Source: Halisarca cf. caerulea (Eukaryota; Porifera; Demospongiae; Chondrillida; Halisarcidae). Taken from it: a stretch of DNA of 64,000 bases. A program made the position numbers and the translations under genes. This document shows, piece by piece, positions 13,199 to 25,165 of the stretch (positions are counted from its first letter, which is position 1; the number at the start of each line of letters is the position of its first letter). The stretch is from contig CAUJGJ010000087.1 in the NCBI GenBank assembly GCA_963170055.1, positions 392,501 to 456,500 on the forward strand, in the 5' to 3' direction. The notes beneath the pieces are model-generated. The model worked only from the letters and a program-made list of their open reading frames with translations, had not been told where the DNA came from and made no database searches.

Positions 13199-13599
13199 AA
13201 TGTATGCATATACATTAATAGTAGACTAAGTATATATAATGATTATCTATATTTATGTATAATCTATAGCTAGTTACATACCAAGATGATATTTATCATT
13301 ATGGCTTAATTATGGAGTATGGTATGTAGTATACACGTACAGGAACACTGGGACATAATATTATGCATGTCTGTAAACATGGCCGCTATACAGGTCAAAT
13401 TAGTTTTAACCCCAAAACTAACGGAATAGGAAGTCAAAGTTTTTCAAGTGCTTTTGATGCACTTTAACCAGGCAACAGGAGTTCATGTGGCCATATTTGA
13501 CTACATGAATTGAGTTACAGGTCACTAGGAAGAGTCAATGGGTCTCATCTCTTGTTAGTACATAAGCTCCAATTCTTAGTGTGAAGTGCCATTAATTTG

Positions 13600-14337
13600 T
13601 AACTATCATCTATAATACATATGTCAGGGCTCTCAGGTGGTGGGACTGCAACATGTGCATTCCACAGGGCCAGTGCTCCGTCCAGCGGATTCTGGAGAAG
13701 GTGCACGTCCTTGGAAAGGGCAGTACATCCAGCAGCAGAGGCCAAAAAGGCAGAAGGTGCAAGCTGGACTACACTATACCCAATCCACCCTCAAACACTG
13801 ACCCCTAGGGGTCACCCTGCTGTACTCCTTCCTGTGACAAGAGGGTATCCTCATTGTATAAGAGGTAAAACGGAGATGCATAACAGCTGAAGACTAAAGA
13901 TTATAGTTCAGGTATGAGCTCGAGGCAGGCTTTGAGAACAACATCTCTCCTGATACTATTGAAAGCGTTTTTGAAGTCAAACTTCACCAACACATGATCA
14001 AGAGGGATGGGATGTAAAAAGTTCTCATACTATGGATAGCAGCTTCAGCACCCAGCTTAGTGCCAAATCCTAGCTGCAGGGGAGCCAGATACTCCTTCAC
14101 TCGATCCAATACGCCTCTGCATCCCACTTTGGCAATCAAACGACGGAATGTGGATCCATTGGCTATTGGTGGAACTCCTCCATCAATCTTCTTTAGTACT
14201 AGGAGACTAGCTCTAAAAAAGAGAGGACGAGCGGCATCTAGTACTTCACCCGCTAGCACAAAGTTGACAAATGATGTTGAGGCTCCATTGTGAAGCACTC
14301 CACCTTCCCCAGCAGATGTGCTAACCATATATATCAT
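13600..14337 (-). pseudogene. non-LTR retrotransposon reverse transcriptase fragment
   Basis: Read on the minus strand, 14337-13984 gives LFFRASLLVLKKIDGGVPPI then ANGSTFRRLIAKVGCRG and PLQLGFGTKLGAEAAIHSMR. This is the N-terminal half of an RT of the same clade as the C-terminal piece at 7532-7954. Continuing across small breaks, about 13990-13900 reads VKFDFKNAFNSIRRDVV (motif A, metal-binding D) and about 13830 reads EGVQQGDP (motif B). After that the frame is lost through stops. The fragment is dead. It and the 7.5-kb fragment have opposite orientations on either side of copy A, so they are not one insertion. Confidence 0.75.
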
Positions 14338-14616
14338 ATATATATAACATTATTATTATCATTGTTATTATTGAGACAGAAATTAGTACAACACAACCGT
14401 AAACCAAAATATGATATGAATAAAGATGAATCAATCCAATAATGAGTCCATTGCATGCCTACTGCTACTGATGATGGATAGACAGTTAAATCTCTGAATA
14501 GTTACACTGATCCGTTGACAAAGTTTGTGGTATGATTGTGGATCTCCGGTGAGTGTCCTTGTGCGACATCCCAATTCTTTAAAGAAAGACCTGCAGCTGC
14601 TGAATCACCAAAAACA

Positions 14617-14862
<246 letters not shown>

Positions 14863-16284
14863 CTCAAATTCAAATTAATGCTTAATTCTAACCTACGTTC
14901 TCAGATACACAAGGTCGAATGATTTGTATTCAAGGTAGATTTAAAATAACGGTGATGGACAAAGTGTACTCTCAGCATATATATATGGTTGAAACAAAAC
15001 ATTATGTATTTGTTCTATAAATCTATTAAAAGTGACTCATATGGAATTGTTCTAGGTATTCGTGCTGTGCACAGGTATTTGGATCCCTTTGATATTCAAT
15101 TGTGTTGATTTCCCTGGCGCTTGCATCACTTTGGCATTACAGCAATAGATGCAAAAGATGATGATCGCGAAAAAAGGGGTATCCTTCTACTATCTTTGGA
15201 TGGTCCAACAGAAATGACACCTCATTGGGGAGGGGCTCAATTCATTGGGAAGGGGCTCACCCGTACGGAAGAGCCCTGAGCTAAGGTCTCCAGGCAAGCA
15301 TAATTACGCAACTCTGCATTAACGTGAATTTCCCTATACTTCACCATACAAATTTTCTTGCAGAATGGACAATGTTGTAATCATGGTCTGATGCTAAAAT
15401 TTATATCATTTGGTAGTTATTACCATGAAGAATATCACTAAGTTAAGTAAATTAGATAGAGCAAAATATAAAAATTTTAAAAAATAAGCTAAAAACAGTC
15501 CCTGCACTCTGCTCTTCTTTGATCCATTTGACATATGAAAGTGTGGAATGTACAAAACAATTTCATATTATGCCTAAAACCCTTGTGTGCATGACAGTGG
15601 CTCACCGATATCTTCGGAATCTGTCTGATCAATGACTACTGCATAGTTGATCTTAATTGGTGCCGCCATTGCATATGAATATTTTATTTGGTCCTGTGCA
15701 TGCATGCACTATCATCTGAGTCTTCATTTTATTTTAAATTTCCTCTTTTTCATAAATTTCTTCTCAGTACGTCTGTTGCATTTCATTATTAATTTTGTAG
15801 ATTATTAATCTTTTCTCAGGTTAGCTCTCAGATTGCCTCACATGCACACTGTATGATCTGTCCAGTCGACTTGTTGAACAACCGATGTTCGGTTAGCCAA
15901 ATGGAAAAGTTAGCCATCAGGTTAGAACAATGTCATATACATTTTGATCAGCTGCAGGCTCTTAAGCCTTGTCCTCATACTTCACTATTCATGTACATTT
16001 GATCATGATCAATTGAAGCAGTAACGGGAATAAATATTCTTTAGCATTCTCCAGCTAGACTGAGTAAAGAAACATAATAAAAGCAAAACTTGTTAATTTA
16101 AAAGAAGAGGCATCAAAAACATTGCACAAATGCAATACCATTGCCGATCCTTTCCCAGCTGTCCTTGTGAAATACATAATTTGAGATGGACAGACACAAC
16201 AACAGACTCGCAATCGCCAACAATTGTTCAAATTCAAAATGTGCATTCTACATACCTGCCTTACTGTAACAGTATATATACTTT
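14863..16284. other. no intact gene; possible gag-like relic at 15106-15230
   Basis: At 15106-15230 (+) one frame reads FPWRLHHFGITAIDAKDDDR followed by EKRGILLLSLDGPTEM. The W...F...(10-15)...KR..LL...GP arrangement is like the Gag region of Gypsy-type LTR elements. It is only about 40 residues with stops on either side, so it is a weak call. Nothing else in the stretch is recognisable. Confidence 0.35.
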
Positions 16285-16425
16285 TTATGTCTTTCTGGGG
16301 AGTGTACTAGGTCCCCCCTTATCTTGATATAATAGGTCAATGACTTCCCTGAAGTGATATCAACAACTGAGACATAAACCTTCTGCTGACAGCACAAAAT
16401 TGTCACTTGAAGTAGTAATTGTGTT
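16285..16425 (+). pseudogene. CR1/L2-like RT fragment
   Basis: The frame gives GSVLGPPLS, then after a one-base slip VNDFPEVISTTET. This matches the common RT arrangement of motif B (QGSVLGPLLF) followed by the IND.P segment that leads to the FADDT motif. Several stops follow. It is a short decayed fragment of the same broad family as the elements at 20.2-22.1 and 57.9-61.2 kb. Confidence 0.6.
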
Positions 16426-18157
16426 TAATCCTGAAATATGCTACATAAGGATCTAGAAGTCATATCTATAACTGGTGCAAAATAGAAATTGCAATATATA
16501 CAAATTGAATGATGAGATTTGCAAATGAACTCTCAGCTGCAGACTGCTACAACACACAATACCAAATAACGTTAACAACCAACAAATCAAGGCGTCCAAC
16601 TCAATCATGCACCTGTGATTTATGATGTGCCATGCATTGTTTACAGTTCATTTGCATTAGTTTTGAAGATCACTATAAAATTCATAATTATTATGTGTAC
16701 AAAAGCATATCAAATTATCTAAACTGTCATACCATGAATTTACGCTATGCATGAATATATCCACAACATGCAAGTAATGAACAACTAGCTATATTTCTAA
16801 TCAGGTCCAAACTCACATATCATATATTGTTCTCAACTTAACCAGTCGAATTCTGCATAATGCTTGAAAATGTACATGCAAAGACTATCGATACACAAAA
16901 TTATTACTAATAATTACACCTCTGCTTACAAAAACTGCCTCCAACAAATCGATTAGTTGCCACTAATGTACTAGACTAAGTATGATTTACAGGATATTCC
17001 ATTCTTGTCAGATGCCTATATAGACTTTCAGAATTCCCCAGACGATAACTTATGGGACCATAATATTATTTCTTTTGCATCATCACCCACCAGAAGTAGC
17101 AGCAACAATAAACTTAAAACTTATTACACACGTAAAACATTCAAGTGCTTGACAATTTTAATTTTAAAATTATATATTTCCATATACCATGTTGTCATAC
17201 AGACTATAGAATGGTATGCCTTTTGCACCAACTTTAATTAAAACTACCACTCAACTCTATTAAGCAAAGTCCTAATCAGTCATCCATTGCAAATCTGAAA
17301 AACCTTTGATACTAATATTTGCACATTTCACTTTGCTTGTCACTGCTGAAGCACACTGTCATCAAGTACCTCGCTACTTTACTTCCATAATTTTGTCACT
17401 TCTTCATCTCATAATCAAATTGTATGTAGGATGCTCTCACTCTGTTAATTAATTAATGAGCCTCCGCAACATGCGATCTTAATTTCATACAATTTCCACT
17501 GTCTGTGGTATAATTATTGTATCACTTGCTTTGTGTTTTGTATTCATGCATGCTTGCATGTATACAATTACAATGTGACCATTTATGCCAAATTTTTCGG
17601 CACCCGACAACAATGGCCGACCTGAGCAGCCTGAGGACCACTTTGAATGTTTGTTGCAGAATGAGCAATTTGTGTCTGTGGACATCTAAGTGCCCAATCA
17701 CAGCTAGAGCTTATGAATTTCAGTCTGTCTGCACATATACATGTACTATCAGTGGAATCAGGACCAGACCCACAGTAACTGGTGCATGAAAAGAAATACC
17801 ACTCTTTAACTTAGGTGATGCTGCCTGCCGTGGTTTATTCCTTCCATCGTTATTACCTTAGTTATCGGATTAGAAAATGTATATTGCACACACAGATCAA
17901 TTCTGAGCCAGTAGGCTGGCACAAGTGCAATGGATCACCCTATGTGTTAGTAACACACCACAAGCCAGATTGCCTCCATACAACATCTTTTCAAAAATTC
18001 CTTAAATCCTGGCTCAACTACCACAAGTATGCAATGTTCCAACTCACTTATTCATGATAACTGTTTAAATATCGCCTGACCCACTCGTCCAAGACATCAC
18101 ACCCATACTGAAGCCTCTCCTCTGTCCAGCTAATCTTGGATGATAACTAACTTATAG
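16426..18157. other. no recognised gene
   Basis: AT-rich. Open frames at 17005-17241, 17517-17789 and 17815-18057 show no domain. I see no RNA gene or clear repeat structure. Confidence 0.5.
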
Positions 18158-18372
18158 CTAACGTGTTAATCATTGCTGATGCCACATCCTCTAGCTTAGA
18201 AGCTGCCCGCCGCCAACACGTGAAGGAGAATCTTTTTCTTCAAATTAACCCAATATTGGAACAACTATCATCTGAGCGGCTTATACAGGTGCAGAGGAAG
18301 TTAGGTATAAAGGGCTCAAGATCTTTGTACATGTACCGAAACAATGAATGCCCATCATCACTCAATGTGTAA
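18158..18372 (+). CDS. possible terminal exon, unknown gene
   Basis: A branch-like CTAAC and an acceptor TTATAG precede an open frame reading SLEAARRQHVKENLFLQINP followed by ILEQLSSERLIQVQRKLG. It ends in TAA at 18370-18372. The amphipathic, coding-like composition resembles the C-terminal tails of some transposon-derived or MADF/BESS-type proteins, but the match is too vague to name. No upstream exon was found. Confidence 0.3.
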
Positions 18373-19437
18373 TGAAGGGATGCATCCTTCCAGCTCTTGT
18401 ACAATCTTCAAAACTATAAGTGTGGCGTGCATGCGTATCTTATAATTATTTTTACAATGATGTATGTGTATTATAATAATTGTTCTTAGTATTATATTAT
18501 TATTACTATTTATTTTTATTTTTTACTTTATAATTATAAGGGAAACATCTACAAATAGATTCACTATTTGCATAGTTGTAAGTCATTTTTAGAGGAATCT
18601 AATTTCACAAGCAGGGTCTAACATTTTAAGATTTTACACCCCCTAGAAAGCCTAGAATTTTAATGTTCTAGACCTGGGGGCTCGAAATTTTAAAATTCTA
18701 GACTGGGGGAGGGGGGGGGGGGGGATAGAACTAAGGGAGGGGGGGGCAGGCAAAATTTTCGTGACACAGGCTCTACCCATTGTATCTCCAATTGTCGACC
18801 TCGACCTGAAATTTACTCTGCCAAATTAGGGAATATATGCAGCATTATAGGTATCAAATGTTGATGGCTGACCTTCAGCCATATAGTTATTGCTCATTGT
18901 TACTTCAACTTGTGTTTCATTATGTACTTCCTTAAGGCTGTAAAAACGGCAAAGTGTATAGTACCTTTATAAGATACAAATAAATAGGAATCAATAGAAA
19001 GTGCGGATATAAACCAGCCTCACTGATACACAGGTGTGACATCTCCACACGCGGATATGCTCAAAGTGACCATCCTAAAGTGGGCAGATTTCATCCCTGA
19101 CTGTCTTTTCATTTGGTGAGGTTACAGATTATGGAAGGGTACAAAATGGTAAGTACAATTTTTAATATTATTATTCCATTCGTCCCACTGTGAAGCATGC
19201 ATGGCAAGCCAGCAGAGTGATTCTTTTTGAAAAGCTGCGTTCATCTCAGTCTGGATGATTTTCCATTTCTGGATGATGACCAGAAGACTGCAGTGATCTT
19301 GGACCTTGCCTGCAAGATCCCATCGATTATGAAGGCAATCATGTATATGTGGACAGACAGATTTTGTGTTTAGTAGTGCTTCATTGGACTGCTTGTCCTA
19401 GTGTTTTGTGACATGTTGCACTTTAATATAAAAATAA

Positions 19438-19440
<3 letters not shown>
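18373..19440. other. no recognised gene; G-rich tract
   Basis: Contains a G14 run at 18711-18724 next to two similar TTCTAGAC...GGGGG segments (18640-18720). A MEGYKM-GTAAGT arrangement near 19130-19150 could be chance. Nothing else is recognised. Confidence 0.5.
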
Positions 19441-19495
<55 letters not shown>

Positions 19496-19504
19496 TATAT
19501 GTAT
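19441..19504. repeat. (TA)n microsatellite
   Basis: About 60 bp of TA followed by GTATGTATGT. Confidence 0.95.
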
Positions 19505-20181
19505 GTATGTCAGGTTTTGGCCTGACCAGTAATTAGAAGTTTAACTTAACTCAAAAATACATTTTGGGCTTTTAAGAAAATGATCAAACTTTGAAGAATC
19601 AGTGACCGCTCCATCAATAATTTAGTTCATTGCTACGCAAATCAGCCATATTATTATTGCCCAATATTGCAAATCGTTTCACTGTACATAAGTCCATGTG
19701 ATTGCAGATGCCATTATGTGGCTTCAATTGCTGCCGTTTGAACCCAAGGCATATTGGTTTATATTTTTAATTTGTGCTCATCAAGGGCATCCTCTATGGC
19801 TGCAAGTTACTTGGAGTGCTAGATAGGCCATTAATTTTGATGGCCATAAAGATTCTGTTCAGTGTTGGTCATGCCAGTCACTAATGTAACATACTAGACT
19901 GAGGTCTTAGTGGTCTCCTTGGAGTAAAAAGCTTAAGTTTACCAGTTACTGTAGCTTACGTACTGCATATGCACCAGTAGAGCTAAGGCTAAAGTATGCA
20001 TCTCATGATACTGCATGTTCAATGAGCTGCTATTGATGCGCTCCGGGCAGGTGGCATTGCTATCGAGTTATGTGTCATTATATACGTATAAATCCATTTC
20101 TTTCACTCTTCAATTAATTATTAACATAGAATTTTTGATGGTATTCTGGCCTGACCAATGAAAATCAGTTTGCTCCGGGCC

Positions 20182-20184
<3 letters not shown>
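19505..20184. other. no recognised gene
   Basis: Unremarkable sequence. A short GGCCTGACC motif occurs at about 19519 and again near 20151, just outside the left end of the inverted retrotransposon segment. It may mark element ends but proves nothing. Confidence 0.4.

Positions 20185-20244
<60 letters not shown>
20185..20244. repeat. (TA)n microsatellite
   Basis: TA tract forming the left boundary of the inverted endonuclease segment. Confidence 0.95.
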
Positions 20245-20247
<3 letters not shown>

Positions 20248-21338
20248 GTAGGTGTCTAATTTGGGCATTGAACCATTTAGGTTGATGGCTTTTGCTAATG
20301 GAGATGTGAGGTACGGTAGAGTTGCATACCATTAACATGAGATCCCTCAAGTTGTTCCACATTGTATTAATGTTGGCATCAGGGGAGGTTGTGATACTAC
20401 CGATGTGAGCAGAAATGAACTCATAAACTTTAACTGGATCAGCTTTCGAGAAGAGTGGGATTTTGGTGGATGATGTGGGCTTGTGAGAGGTATGATGAGG
20501 GGCAGTGGTATATTTGAAAGAGATCAGGTAATGGTCGGATTTAGTACAAGTGGTCGTTGAGTTATCGACGAGGATGTTTGTAATGTCATTGGGGTTGTTG
20601 GATAAGACTATGTCAAGGGTGTTTCCATGGATGTGAGTAGGTTCGGATATGACTTGAATTAGGTTTAGGTTGAACGATAATTCACAGAATAGTGTTCCAA
20701 GGGTGGTAGTGGCAGTCATTGTAAGCCAGTTGATGTCAGGCATGTTAATGTCACCAAGGATGACTATGTTACGACCCGATGGCAGGTTTCCCAAGATGTG
20801 GAAGAGTTCATGTACATGATGATGATCAATGTTAGGCGGTAAATAAATCCCAGCAACAATGAGGTTATGATGAGGTACTTCGAAGGCGATGAGCTCTAAA
20901 GGTGAGTGGAATTCAAAAATATTTACCAAGATGTGGTTAGAGACGGCAATGAGCACTCCGCCTCCGTGGGATTGTCTATCTTTACGTAAGATTGTGTACC
21001 CTGTGGGTAGAATTTCATTGTCATAAGTGGTACTCTGGAGCCATGTTTCAGAAATGCAGAATATATCAAATGGGTGGCTGTAGATCAACGATTGAAAATA
21101 AGGCAATTTGTTATTAATACTGCGTGCATTCCAGGAACCGAAGGAGAGTCAGTAGATTTCCTGGCAACTGGTTGCTGGGGTCTGCTTGGTGGAATTGGTA
21201 GTCGATGAAGTCTGTTGGGCAGTCGATGGGTTGGGGTTGATGGGGAGGCATGGCTTGTAGGTTATCAGTAGGATTTACAGTTGGGCGAATTTCAGCAGTG
21301 GGAGATGTTTGTGAAAGAGCTGGATTTGGGTTTGACAC
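20245..21338 (-). pseudogene. CR1/L2-like retrotransposon: endonuclease part, inverted
   Basis: On the minus strand, 21338-21140 encodes a proline-rich leader. After one frame slip the frame continues SFGSWNARSINNK, PFDIFCISETWL, SHGGGVLIAVSN, IVILGDINMPDINW and ends with KSDHYLISF. These are the ordered motifs of an apurinic-type endonuclease (NARS..NK, ETWL, GGG, GD.N.P, SDH), the N-terminal domain of CR1/L2-clade ORF2. About 290 residues are well preserved. The RT domain that should follow is absent and the frame runs into (TA)n. The 5' end at 21338 faces, head to head, the C-terminal piece of the same kind of element at 21360. Confidence 0.85.
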
Positions 21339-21359
21339 AGCGTTAGGAATAACTTCACC

Positions 21360-22160
21360 TTGGTCAGAAGCAAACTTTCCTATTGCTCACAACTTTGGAG
21401 GCCTCACCTCCTCGCAGACATCTCAACCATAGAAAGAGTTCAAAGGAGAGCATCTAAATTTATTCTGCATGATTACTCTAGTAAATACAAGGATAGGCTC
21501 ATCAAACTAAATCTGTTGCCCATATCCTATTGGTTGGAATTCCAGGATATTTTATTCTTGATCAAATGTATCCAGCAGCCCTCAGACAATCTAAATATAT
21601 TCAACTACATCACCTTCGTAACTTCTTCAACTCGTTCAGGATCCTCCCTCAAATTAAAAGTCAACTTTTGCCGCAGCACCACAACCAGACATTTTTATTT
21701 CAATCGAGTAGTTCGCCTGTGGAATGGACTGCCACATGTAAACCTACTTGTCCCCTACACCCAATTAAAGCACAAATTAAATGTCTTTTTCTGGAATCAC
21801 TTTGTACTCCATTTCAATCCCGATCATCCCTGTACGTATCATTTTATCTGTCCCTGCTCATCCTGTCACATTAGATAAAATTGTATATACTCACCCTAAT
21901 GCATCACAATTTAATTTCTGTACTTATATGGGCCCACAAGCATTCACTTTCATTTCATGCTTCTTTTCCCCACCGCATGAAGTACCATTCTCTTGGCTTA
22001 CCCCATGCATGTTTTTTTAATCTCTCTTGTATTTATTGTCACAATGCACTTATGTCATATGTACCTTCCTCCAGGCTACACCAAATTATGGTGTTAGTCC
22101 TTCAGTCACCACCAGTGACTGTAAAGTTGCAATAATAATAATAATATATATATATTTATA
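21360..22160 (+). pseudogene. CR1/L2-like retrotransposon: ORF2 C-terminus and 3' UTR
   Basis: The plus-strand frame 21360-21878 reads KLSYCSQLWRPHLL, IERVQRRASKFILHDYSSKY, KDRLIKLNLLPISYWLE and FFNRVVRLWNGLP-like segments. This is the region after the RT domain in CR1/L2 ORF2. The stop is followed by about 260 bp of 3' UTR ending in a (TAA)n tail near 22130-22160. Together with the oppositely oriented endonuclease segment it forms an inverted 5' part joined to a forward 3' part, as twin priming produces, with the middle of the element missing. Confidence 0.8.
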
Positions 22161-22315
22161 TAATATTATATATTAATTATTAATATGCATACAAGTTGTA
22201 AGAAAGGAAAAGAAAACCATCAAACACACATAACAGCTAACTTTAAACGATACAAAAGAGTTCTTAGAACAGAGATCAACACCAGGAAGTTCTTCAGTAT
22301 CCACTATATCAGTAA

Positions 22316-22349
22316 GTATAACCATAGACTTGTAAGTCTATGGTATAAC
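22316..22349. mobile_element. CATAGA micro-palindrome 1 (20 bp) with 7-bp direct repeats
   Basis: Insert 22323-22342 is CATAGACTT-GT-AAGTCTATG. It is flanked on each side by GTATAAC (22316-22322 and 22343-22349), an exact 7-bp direct repeat. End sequence and flank length match three other loci in the window. Confidence 0.7.
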
Positions 22350-22539
22350 GATAGTCACTAGAATAGCTTGTTTCTTCTCAGCTGAGAGGTAAATAGTAAT
22401 ATTATGATAGGCAGTTGTTCGTACGAACTCGAGCACACTCAGGAGGCGACTGAGAGTCCCAATTGATTACTGGGGTCCTGTTATGAGGTCCCCATCCATA
22501 GTTATACACACATTGCATGCATGACATGTTGTGTATGGT
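22350..22539. other. short spacer before satellite
   Basis: Contains satellite-like GGGGTCCTGTTATGAGGTCC pieces (about 22473-22493). It looks like the degenerate edge of the 60-bp array. Confidence 0.4.
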
Positions 22540-23522
22540 TTCTATATTGTGGAGTCCCCATAGCTATACAGATTATTATTACTATGTGTGGCCATAGTAT
22601 GGTGTGGCGTAATGTTGAGGCCTATTACAACCATAATATGTTTGGGCCTTATACTGAGTATGGAGTGTGGACATGGGCTCCATGCAAGGCGTGCTATGTT
22701 GAGGGCTTAGCCTGAGTATAGTGTGGGGTCCCCATATTTACGTGTCTCACACACAGCATGCTATGCTGGGGCCCTATAGTGTGGGGTCCCCATATCTACA
22801 TGTGTCTCACACACAGCATGCTATGCTGGGGCCCTGTTGTGTGGGGTTCCCATATCTACACGTGTCTCACACACAGCATGCTATGCTGGGTCCCCATAGT
22901 GTGGGGTCCCCATATCTACACGTGTCTCACACACAGCATGCTATGCTGGGTCCCCATATCTACATGTGTCTCACACACAGCATGCTATGCTGGGTCCCCA
23001 TAGTGTGAGGTCCCCATATCTACACGTGTCTCACACACAGCATGCTATGCTGGGTCCCCATAGTGTGGGGTCCCCATATCTACACGTGTCTCACACACAG
23101 CATGCTATGCTGGGTCCCCGTAGTGTGGGGTCCCCATATCTACACGTGTCTCACACACAGCATGCTATGCTGGGTCCCCATAGTGTGGGGTCCCCATATC
23201 TACACGTGTCTCACACACAGCATGCTATGCTGGGTCCCCATAGTGTGGGGTCCCCATATCTACACGTGTCTCACACACAGCATGCTATGCTGGGTCCCCG
23301 TAGTGTGAGGTCCCCATATCTACACGTGTCTCACACACAGCATGCTATGCTGGGTCCCCATAGTGTGGGGTCCCCATATCTACATACATGTGTCTCAGCC
23401 ACAGAATGCTATGCTGGGTCCCTATAGTGTGGGGTCCCCATATCTACATGGGCTCCATGCACAGCATGCTATGTTGAGGGCTTAGACTGAGTATAGTGTG
23501 TGGGGTCCCCATATCTACATGT

Positions 23523-23567
23523 GTCTCGCCATAGATACTAGAAACCTTCTAGTATCTATGGTCTCAC
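23523..23567. mobile_element. CATAGA micro-palindrome 2 (31 bp) inside satellite
   Basis: Insert 23530-23560 has 14-bp perfect arms starting CATAGATACTAGAA and a 3-base loop. It is flanked by GTCTCGC (23523-23529) and GTCTCAC (23561-23567), a 7-bp repeat with one mismatch. Neighbouring satellite units carry the uninterrupted site TGTCTCACACAC, so the insertion is directly visible. Confidence 0.75.
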
Positions 23568-23915
23568 ACACAGCATGCTATGCTGGGGCCCTTTTGTGTG
23601 GGGTCCCTATATATCTACACGGGTCTCACACACAGCATACTGTGTTGGGGCCTTATATTCAGTATAGTGTGTGTGTGTGTATGGGTCTCATGCACAGCAT
23701 GCTATGTTGGGGGCTTAGACTGAGTATAGTGTGGGGCCCCCATATCTACGTACACGGGTCTCACACACATCATGCTATGCTGGGGCCCTGTTGTGTGGGG
23801 TCCCCATATCTACATGGGGTCCATGCCCAGCATGCTATGTTGGGGCCTTATATTCAGTATAGTGTGGGGTCCCCATATCTACATGGGTCTCACGAACAGC
23901 ATACTATGTTGGGGG

Positions 23916-23967
23916 CTTAGACCATAGATATTCTATACTACGTAGTATAGAATATCTATGCTTAGAC
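23916..23967. mobile_element. CATAGA micro-palindrome 3 (38 bp, perfect) inside satellite
   Basis: Insert 23923-23960 is a perfect 38-bp palindrome (arm CATAGATATTCTATACTAC, no loop). The exact 7-bp direct repeat CTTAGAC lies at 23916-23922 and 23961-23967. The unit at about 23707-23725 shows the same GGGGGCTTAGACTGAG sequence with a single CTTAGAC, that is, the empty site. Confidence 0.8.
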
Positions 23968-24145
23968 TGAGTATAGTATGGGGTTCCCATATCTACATGC
24001 TGTCACATGGGTCTTACGTACATGTTAACCTGGAACTCGATAATGTGGGGTCCCCATATCTACAGTACATGGGTTTCACACACAGTATGCTATGCTGGGG
24101 CCTATACTGAGTATAGTGTGGGGTCCCCACATCTACATGCCATCA

Positions 24146-24429
24146 GTGAAAGTTAGTATGTACTTATTGTCACATGGCATTAACTTTCTGGAAGTATACG
24201 TAGAGTAATAATATCCTTTCCTAGGTGATTCCATCATGATGGTATAGCTGACCATATCATTATGACACTGGAACTACTTTGTCTGATGGACTCGAGGCAT
24301 TGGTGGATACTACATGCAGTATACATGTGCAGCAGTTGGGTTATAGTGTCAGCCATCATACTGTAGAGCATAAGTTCTTTTCAAAATCTATCATATCATG
24401 GACTATGAAGGTACGGACATGTGTGTGTT
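24146..24429. other. no recognised gene
   Basis: Short spacer between satellite and GT repeat. The phrase CATATCATTATGACAC recurs at about 26078, close to a second satellite-like patch. Confidence 0.4.
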
Positions 24430-24560
24430 TCACTGTGTGTGTGTGTGTGTGTGTGTGCATGCGTGCATGCGTGTGTGTGTGTGTGTATGTGTGTGTGTGT
24501 GTGTGTATGTGTGTGTGTGTGTGTGTGTGTGCGTGTGTGTGTGTGTTTGTTTGTGCATGT
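24430..24560. repeat. (GT)n microsatellite
   Basis: Interrupted GT repeat with GCATGCGTGC and GTATGT variants. It produces (CV)n false frames. Confidence 0.95.
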
Positions 24561-24924
24561 ATGTATAATATTATATTATAGCCAAACTAAATTCTTTCAG
24601 TACAGGAGGTAAAATATACTATTAATTTTGCTCCTGTAATCAGGAATTTTGGTTGGCCATGCCAAATTTAAAGCATAAGTTGCATACATGAAGGTCCAAC
24701 TGAAGGTAGGATCACCAATTATTACTACGGCTATAATAATACTTACCTATATACAGAATTTCACTGTGTGTGGATATCCACATAATGTGTGTGCACGTAA
24801 CTGATATGCAGTTTTGTATAGCATGCACAGAAATCCAATTTATGTAGTAGAAAGTTAGTATCAGGAAATACATAACATTACTGTATAGAGTCTTAGTCTT
24901 TGTTTGTGGTGTGAATTCTTATTG

Positions 24925-25165
24925 TGTTAGAATACAAATTTATATTCCGTATTTGCATGCTGGAATACAAATTTGTGTTTTGAAGTTATTACATCCACAT
25001 TATAGAATACAAATTAGTACTCTGAAGTGCAATTATGAATTTGTGCTCTGAAGTACAATAGTGTTGGATTACAAATTTGTGCTCTGATTTGCAATGCTGG
25101 ATAACAAATTTGTGTTCTGCATCGGAATACAAAATTTGTCCTTTTGAAATGCAATGGTTGGAGTA
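24925..25165. repeat. imperfect minisatellite, about 40-bp unit
   Basis: At least five copies of a unit like GAATACAAATTTGTGTTCTG followed by AARTGCAAT with variable spacing. The minus-strand open frame here shows the matching repeat EHKFVIQH and is unlikely to be a gene. Confidence 0.75.

Larger units (their letters stand above)
22540..24145. repeat. 60-bp tandem satellite array
   Basis: From about 22715 to 23425 the unit is almost constant at 60 bp, built on GTGTGGGGTCCCCATATCTA, CACGTGTCTCACACACAG and CATGCTATGCTGGG. One partial unit lies at about 22951-22978. The left part (22540-22715) and the right part (23425-24145) are degenerate variants with GAGTATAGTGTGGGG and TTGGGGGCTTAGACTGAG blocks. 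Because 60 is a multiple of three, long repetitive open frames appear that are not genes. Two micro-palindromes interrupt the degenerate part. Confidence 0.95.

Noticed and set aside
22715..23425. CRISPR-like array
   Set aside because: No distinct spacers; units are contiguous 60-bp copies in a eukaryotic context with no cas genes.
22721..23427. Long repetitive open frames through the 60-bp array
   Set aside because: A 60-bp unit keeps any stop-free frame open. The repeats are non-coding satellite units and two frames are open at once.
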